From positions 1 to 38,436 of the forward strand of contig NZ_JACTAC010000027.1 of NCBI RefSeq assembly GCF_014486675.1: DNA of 38,436 nt, written 5' to 3'. This document shows, piece by piece, positions 34,576 through 38,436 of the stretch. A program made the position numbers and the translations under genes. Source of the stretch: Flavobacterium macrobrachii (GTDB taxonomy: Bacteria; Bacteroidota; Bacteroidia; Flavobacteriales; Flavobacteriaceae). The notes below the pieces were generated by a model. That model saw only the letters and a list, made by a program, of their open reading frames with translations, did not search any database and had not been told where the DNA came from. Position 1 is the first letter of the stretch; each line of letters starts with the position of its first letter.

Positions 34576-36507
34576 ATGATAAGCAACTCAGAATTTGGAA
34601 ACATCTCATTTGATTTACCAAAAAATCAATCAAATGTGATAAAAGTAATAGGCGTTGGTGGTGGCGGAAGCAACGCAATCAACCACATGTTTAAACAAGG
34701 AATCAAAGGTGTAGATTTCATTGTTTGTAATACTGATTCTCAAGCATTGCAAAACAGTCCAGTGCCAAATAAAATTCAGTTAGGTGTAAACTTAACCGAA
34801 GGACTTGGTGCAGGAGCAAACCCAGATGTTGGTCAACAATCAGCAATTGAAAGTATTGCCGATATCGAAAAAATGTTGGATACCAATACCAAAATGGTTT
34901 TCATTACGGCTGGAATGGGCGGCGGAACTGGAACAGGTGCTGCGCCAGTAATCGCTCAATTAGCAAAAGAAAGAGATATTTTAACCGTTGGAATCGTTAC
35001 AATTCCATTTCAATTCGAAGGTAAAGTTCGTCAAGAGCAAGCTTTACAAGGAGTTGAACGTTTAAGAAAACAAGTCGATTCGCTTATCGTTATCAATAAT
35101 AATAAACTAAGAGAAGTTTATGGAAACCTAGGTTTCAAAGCAGGTTTCTCTAAAGCGGATGAAGTTTTAGCTACAGCATCACGCGGAATTGCGGAAGTAA
35201 TTACACACCATTACACGCAAAATATCGATTTAAAAGATGCAAAAACCGTTTTAGCAAATAGCGGAACAGCCATTATGGGTTCAGCTATTGCCAATGGTGA
35301 TAATCGTGCAAAAGATGCTATCATTTCAGCATTAGATTCACCATTATTAAACGACAATAAAATTACAGGTGCCAAAAACGTATTGTTGCTTATCGTTTCT
35401 GGAACCAATGAAATTACTATTGACGAAATCGGAGAAATCAACGACCATATCCAAACCGAAGCTGGTTTCAATGCCAACATCATTATGGGAGTTGGTGAAG
35501 ATGAAACTCTTGGCGATGCAGTTGCAGTAACTATTATTGCAACAGGATTTAACGTAGAACAACAAAACGGAATTGTAAATACTGAATCAACAAAAATAAT
35601 TCACACACTAGAAGACGAACAAAAAGTAGTGCGTGATTTAACTCAAAAACCAGTTGAAGTATTTCAATCCTTAACTGAAGTTCCAACAGAAGTTAAAGAA
35701 GAAAAAATCGTTTTTGAACTAATCGAAGAAGAAAAAGTAGTAGAAACACCAAAAGTCTCAGCTATCGACGAAAACGAATTGATTGCTATGAATCAATTCA
35801 TAAAAAACCTAGACGTAACCTTCGAAATCGTTTCGCCAATAAAAGATATCGACTTCAAAGTAACAACTCCAGAAGTTAAAGAAATTAACGTAATAGAAGC
35901 AAAAAACATAACCGAAGAAGAGCAAATTACCTTTTCATTCGATTTGCCAGTAGCTTCAACCGAAACAAAAGAAGAAAACAAATTAGTATTTGAACTAAAC
36001 GACGAAACAAAAAACATCATCGTAAAAGAACCAGTTCAAGTAGTTCCAATGACCGAACTAAACGAACAAGGCATAATCAAATACTCATTAGAAGAATACA
36101 TGGAACTAGAAAACGATTTATTAGGCTCAAAACCAGCCGCAACAATCGTAGAAGAACCAGTAGCCGAAGAACTAAACATCGTCATGAAGCAGCCAGAAGT
36201 TGAAAAACCAGCCGCAACATTCGCTCCAACATTTGAAGACGTTTCACCAATGGAAATGACCATCGAAGAAACCCTAAAACACAGAGCCGACGAAAGAAGA
36301 AGAAAATTAAAAGAGTTCAATTACAAATTCCATAATAACCCGTCAAGAATAGACGAAATGGAAAAAGAACCAGCCTACAAAAGACTTGGAGTTGATTTGA
36401 ATGCACAAACTCAAAACAACAACTCAAGAATGTCGCTCGGAACCGATAGCAATGACGACACACAATTGCGTTCCAACAATTCGTTCCTACACGACAACGT
36501 AGACTAA
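34576..36507 (+). CDS. ftsZ: cell division GTPase FtsZ with very long C-terminal linker
   Basis: Tubulin homologue that forms the division ring. The GTPase core (about residues 15-330) has VIGVGGGGSNAINHM, the tubulin motif GGGTGTG at 115-121 and the synergy region ending VTIIATGFN. A disordered Glu/Val/Pro/Lys-rich linker of about 250 residues follows (335-585). Next is a conserved tail peptide RIDEMEKEPAYKRLGVDL (591-608), then a further 35 polar residues. The total of 643 residues far exceeds the 383 of E. coli. Long linkers are known in Bacteroidota FtsZ. Last gene of the cluster, with its own strong terminator. Confidence 0.96.
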   Translation: MISNSEFGNISFDLPKNQSNVIKVIGVGGGGSNAINHMFKQGIKGVDFIVCNTDSQALQNSPVPNKIQLGVNLTEGLGAGANPDVGQQSAIESIADIEKMLDTNTKMVFITAGMGGGTGTGAAPVIAQLAKERDILTVGIVTIPFQFEGKVRQEQALQGVERLRKQVDSLIVINNNKLREVYGNLGFKAGFSKADEVLATASRGIAEVITHHYTQNIDLKDAKTVLANSGTAIMGSAIANGDNRAKDAIISALDSPLLNDNKITGAKNVLLLIVSGTNEITIDEIGEINDHIQTEAGFNANIIMGVGEDETLGDAVAVTIIATGFNVEQQNGIVNTESTKIIHTLEDEQKVVRDLTQKPVEVFQSLTEVPTEVKEEKIVFELIEEEKVVETPKVSAIDENELIAMNQFIKNLDVTFEIVSPIKDIDFKVTTPEVKEINVIEAKNITEEEQITFSFDLPVASTETKEENKLVFELNDETKNIIVKEPVQVVPMTELNEQGIIKYSLEEYMELENDLLGSKPAATIVEEPVAEELNIVMKQPEVEKPAATFAPTFEDVSPMEMTIEETLKHRADERRRKLKEFNYKFHNNPSRIDEMEKEPAYKRLGVDLNAQTQNNNSRMSLGTDSNDDTQLRSNNSFLHDNVD

Positions 36508-36528
36508 TAAAGAAAAAACAACAACAAT

Positions 36529-36566
36529 AACCCGAAAATTCATTACATTTTCGGGTTTATTTTTTT
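36529..36566 (+). terminator. terminator of ftsZ and the dcw cluster
   Basis: 11-bp perfect stem AACCCGAAAAT/ATTTTCGGGTT with a seven-base loop, followed by a T-run (36561-36566). 21 bases after the ftsZ stop. Confidence 0.92.
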
Positions 36567-36587
36567 AACTTCGCAACACTTTTTATC

Positions 36588-36738
36588 TCGAAGTTTCGGG
36601 AGCGATCGTTCGGGCATTTTAATAAACCATATTCCCGCTTTTCGTTACAATCTTTTTGTTTTTCTCACCCTGAGCGCAGTCGAAGGGCTTTTTTCAAAAA
36701 AAACAAAAAGGATTTCCACTACAATCGGGGCTAAAAAG
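36588..36738 (+). repeat. structured dispersed repeat, copy B
   Basis: Same organisation and orientation as 7668-7810: an opening hairpin with GGGAGCGA, a left block (36599-36656), a stem (CTTTTTGTTTTT 36652-36663 with AAAAACAAAAAG 36699-36710), and the right block 36706-36737 (31/32 identical to copy A). Inside the stem is the CCCTGAGCGCAGTCGAAGGG element (36668-36687), itself capable of a CCCT/AGGG hairpin. No ORF. Lies after the ftsZ terminator. Confidence 0.75.
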
Positions 36739-36759
36739 CAAACCATAAACACTAAAACC

Positions 36760-36799
36760 AATATTTAATATCTAATATTTAATATTTAAAATCTAAAAA
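36760..36799. repeat. ATATTTAA-word repeats before the YqeY gene
   Basis: Contains a 20-base stretch (36776-36795) identical to 28451-28470 of the inverted repeat around the four-helix-bundle gene, plus a second degenerate unit. It abuts the ATG. Confidence 0.75.
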
Positions 36800-37249
36800 A
36801 TGAGCTTACAAACAAAAATAATGGACGTAATGAAAGAAGCCATGCGTTCAAAAGATACCGTAGCACTTGAAGCACTTCGAGCAATCAAATCAGAACTATT
36901 ATTAGCACAAACCGCAACAGGTTCAAAAGAAGAAATCTCAGAAGCCGACGAAATAAAAATCCTTCAGCGATTAGTAAAAATGCGAAAAGACAGCGCCGAA
37001 ATTTTTACTAACCAAAACCGTCCCGATTTAGCCGAACCCGAATTAGCACAAATAGCTGTAATCGAACAATTCCTTCCAGCACAACTTTCAGAAGCAGAAG
37101 TAGAAGCAATCGTATCAAAAATCATTGCCGAAACTGGCGCATCAGGAATTGCCTCAATGGGAAAAGTTATGGGATTAGCATCAGCACAAATCGGCGGACA
37201 AGCAGAAGGAAAAACCATTTCGGCTATCGTTAAAAAGTTATTGGTTTAA
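36800..37249 (+). CDS. GatB/YqeY domain-containing protein
   Basis: A 149-residue soluble protein of the YqeY family, related to the tRNA-binding tail domain of GatB in glutamyl-tRNA amidotransferase. The N-terminal helical part has MKEAMRSKDTVALEALRAIKSELLLAQ; the C-terminal part has EQFLPAQLSEAEVEAIVSKIIAETGASGIASMGKVMG, both typical. It is free-standing and lacks the GatB catalytic domain. A tRNA-linked role is possible but unproven. tRNA-Arg lies 47 bp downstream, perhaps on the same transcript. Confidence 0.9.
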   Translation: MSLQTKIMDVMKEAMRSKDTVALEALRAIKSELLLAQTATGSKEEISEADEIKILQRLVKMRKDSAEIFTNQNRPDLAEPELAQIAVIEQFLPAQLSEAEVEAIVSKIIAETGASGIASMGKVMGLASAQIGGQAEGKTISAIVKKLLV

Positions 37250-37296
37250 AAGTCTGAAGCTAGAATTTTAATCTTCTAACTTCCAACTCAAAAAAT

Positions 37297-37370
37297 GGCT
37301 TCGTAGTTCAACTGGATAGAATTTCGGATTTCGGCTCCGAAGGTTGCAGGTTCGAACCCTGCCGAGGTCA
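37297..37370 (+). tRNA. tRNA-Arg, anticodon UCG
   Basis: A complete 74-base cloverleaf. Acceptor GGCTTCG pairs with CGAGGTC (two G-U pairs). The D stem is GTTC/GAAT, and the anticodon stem TCGGA/TCCGA has loop TTTCGGC, so the anticodon is TCG, reading CGA and related Arg codons. The T stem GCAGG/CCTGC has loop TTCGAAC. The discriminator is A, and no CCA is encoded. Flanked by AACTTCCAACTCAAAA words upstream and a terminator downstream. Confidence 0.96.
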
Positions 37371-37376
37371 CAAAAT

Positions 37377-37418
37377 AAATTCCCAAAGCATAGTTTAATG
37401 TTTTGGGAATTTTCTATT
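37377..37418 (+). terminator. terminator after tRNA-Arg
   Basis: 15-bp stem, AAATTCCCAAAGCAT with ATGTTTTGGGAATTT (one G-T pair), six-base loop, then a T-rich run. Lies six bases after the tRNA. Confidence 0.9.
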
Positions 37419-37426
37419 TTTAAACA

Positions 37427-38242
37427 ATGGAAAATTGGCCACTCTTTTTTATCATCGGAATTCCTTTAGCAATAACCATTGGTTTAGTGTTTAATTTTTT
37501 GTTCGCACTTGTTGATGAATTACACATTGCAGCATTTCATCGTCCAATTTACATTCATTTATATACCAATTTTCTAGAAATTTCTGTAGAACAAGAAAAA
37601 ATACTGACTAAAAAATTTGAGTTTTACAACAAATTATCCACTAAACGAAAAAAGTATTTTAACCATCGAGTAACTCTTTTTTTAGAAAAATATGAATTCA
37701 TTCCCAGAGATAATATTGTAGTAAACGAAGAAGTTCAAACGATAATTGCAGCAACTTATGTAATGCTAACTTTTGGTATGCGACATTTTTTATTGACTGC
37801 TTTTGATAAAATCATCATTTACCCCGAAGAATATTATTCAACTTTTAGCGAACAATACCACAAAGGCGAATACAATCCAAGAATGAAAGCTGTTGTCTTT
37901 TCGTGGAAACATTTCTACGAAGCATTTGAGCTTAGCAATGACAATTTGAATTTAGGCATTCACGAGTTTACTCATGTTATTCATCATCATAGTTTATATG
38001 GTCAAGATGCCAGTTCGCTTACATTTAAAAAACACTTTCAGCGAGTTTTAACGATAATCGAAAATCCTCAAGCCAGACAAAAATTAATCGAATCGGAGTA
38101 TTTTAGAGTTTACGCTTTTACCAATTCGTTTGAGTTTGTTTCGGTTGCAATTGAACATTATTTTGAAACTCCTAACCAATTCAAACAAGAGTTTCCAGTA
38201 TTATTTAAACACGTTAGTAGAATGTTAAATCATAGACATTGA
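37427..38242 (+). CDS. MtfA-like zinc-dependent peptidase (M90)
   Basis: A 271-residue protein with an N-terminal membrane helix (WPLFFIIGIPLAITIGLVFNFLFAL) and a gluzincin domain. The zinc motif HEFTH is at residues 179-183 (GIHEFTHVIHH), with a probable third ligand in the later NSFEFVSVAIEHYFE segment. MtfA family members are peptidases; E. coli MtfA controls the glucose regulator Mlc, but no such partner can be assumed here, and the membrane anchor differs from the soluble E. coli protein. The start lies just after the tRNA terminator, with TATTTTTA upstream as a weak -7 element. Confidence 0.85.
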   Translation: MENWPLFFIIGIPLAITIGLVFNFLFALVDELHIAAFHRPIYIHLYTNFLEISVEQEKILTKKFEFYNKLSTKRKKYFNHRVTLFLEKYEFIPRDNIVVNEEVQTIIAATYVMLTFGMRHFLLTAFDKIIIYPEEYYSTFSEQYHKGEYNPRMKAVVFSWKHFYEAFELSNDNLNLGIHEFTHVIHHHSLYGQDASSLTFKKHFQRVLTIIENPQARQKLIESEYFRVYAFTNSFEFVSVAIEHYFETPNQFKQEFPVLFKHVSRMLNHRH

Positions 38243-38314
38243 TAACTGATTTTTATCATATTTTTTGCGGATTAATAGCGGTAAATTTAAAGTATAATTC
38301 AAATACTTTTAATC

Positions 38315-38436
38315 ATGAAACAACGTGTTCCGGTCGCAACTATTATGACCAAAAATGTAGTTAAACTTAATGTTACTGATGATTTAACCAAAGCAGAAGG
38401 TTTATTTAAAAAACACCACATCCGACATATTCCTGT
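38315..38436 (+). CDS. CBS-domain protein, 5' part only
   Basis: Forty codons are visible before the window ends: MKQRVPVATIMTKNVVKLN followed by VTDDLTKAEGLFKKHHIRHIP. The VATIMTKNVVKL...DDLTKAEGLFKKHHIRHIP pattern is the start of a CBS domain (adenine-nucleotide-binding regulatory module). In Flavobacteria, small proteins of two CBS domains of about 150 residues look like this; the rest lies outside. Confidence 0.8.
   Translation, partial: MKQRVPVATIMTKNVVKLNVTDDLTKAEGLFKKHHIRHIP

Noticed and set aside
36036..36320. Minus-strand ORF of 94 codons inside ftsZ
   Set aside because: Shadow of the Glu/Val/Pro-rich linker; it is Ser/Phe-rich as expected from the complement and has no independent support.
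38272..38283. Reverse copy of TTACCGCTATTA, also at 38-49, as a third cassette boundary
   Set aside because: A single 12-base match near the other window end with different surroundings; it cannot be told from chance here.

Overview
The window reads as chromosomal DNA of a low-GC member of the Flavobacteriaceae, most like Flavobacterium. The evidence is the gliding-motility pair gldB-gldC, the Bacteroidota-type -7 promoter element TAnnTTTG before many genes, the near absence of Shine-Dalgarno sequences, a DnaG primase with an altered zinc-finger region, and a division cluster without murF that ends in a very long FtsZ. I see no phage, transposase, CRISPR array or rRNA.

Layout. 1-5.8 kb: a small lipoprotein and peptidase E on the minus strand, then two envelope proteins, an M1 metallopeptidase, TatA and a PAP2 phosphatase on the plus strand. 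5.9-8.9 kb: an O-methyltransferase divergent from rlmN, a structured repeat, and a trans-polyprenyl diphosphate synthase. 8.9-11.8 kb: an ECF sigma factor, an overlapping membrane protein that is probably its anti-sigma factor, and a predicted outer-membrane barrel, preceded by an ECF-type promoter. 11.9-16.9 kb: dnaG, a response regulator with no adjacent kinase, nadE, and divergently gldB-gldC. 16.9-19.8 kb: a minus-strand group with a hypothetical secreted protein, a small barrel-like protein, engB and an alpha/beta hydrolase.

20.1-36.5 kb is the division and cell-wall (dcw) cluster: mraZ, rsmH, ftsL, ftsI, murE, mraY, murD, a four-helix-bundle gene, ftsW, murG, murC, ftsQ, ftsA, ftsZ. The genes are tightly packed, often overlapping. 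The Mur enzymes build lipid II from UDP-MurNAc, FtsW/FtsI polymerise and cross-link it at the septum, and FtsA/FtsZ/FtsQ/FtsL organise the division site. Four GTGGTA repeats, three at exact 10-bp spacing, sit before mraZ as a likely MraZ operator. After ftsZ come a second copy of the structured repeat, a GatB/YqeY protein, tRNA-Arg(UCG), an MtfA-like zinc peptidase, and the start of a CBS-domain gene cut by the window end.

The most unusual features are non-coding. (1) A 37-bp perfect inverted repeat encloses the four-helix-bundle gene between murD and ftsW, recalling rRNA intervening sequences that carry the same protein family. (2) Two copies of an element of about 140 bp have conserved flanks but an unrelated, still self-complementary stem between them. 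(3) Many intergenic gaps are filled with degenerate short-word repeats, each gap with its own word, some shared between distant gaps and in both orientations.
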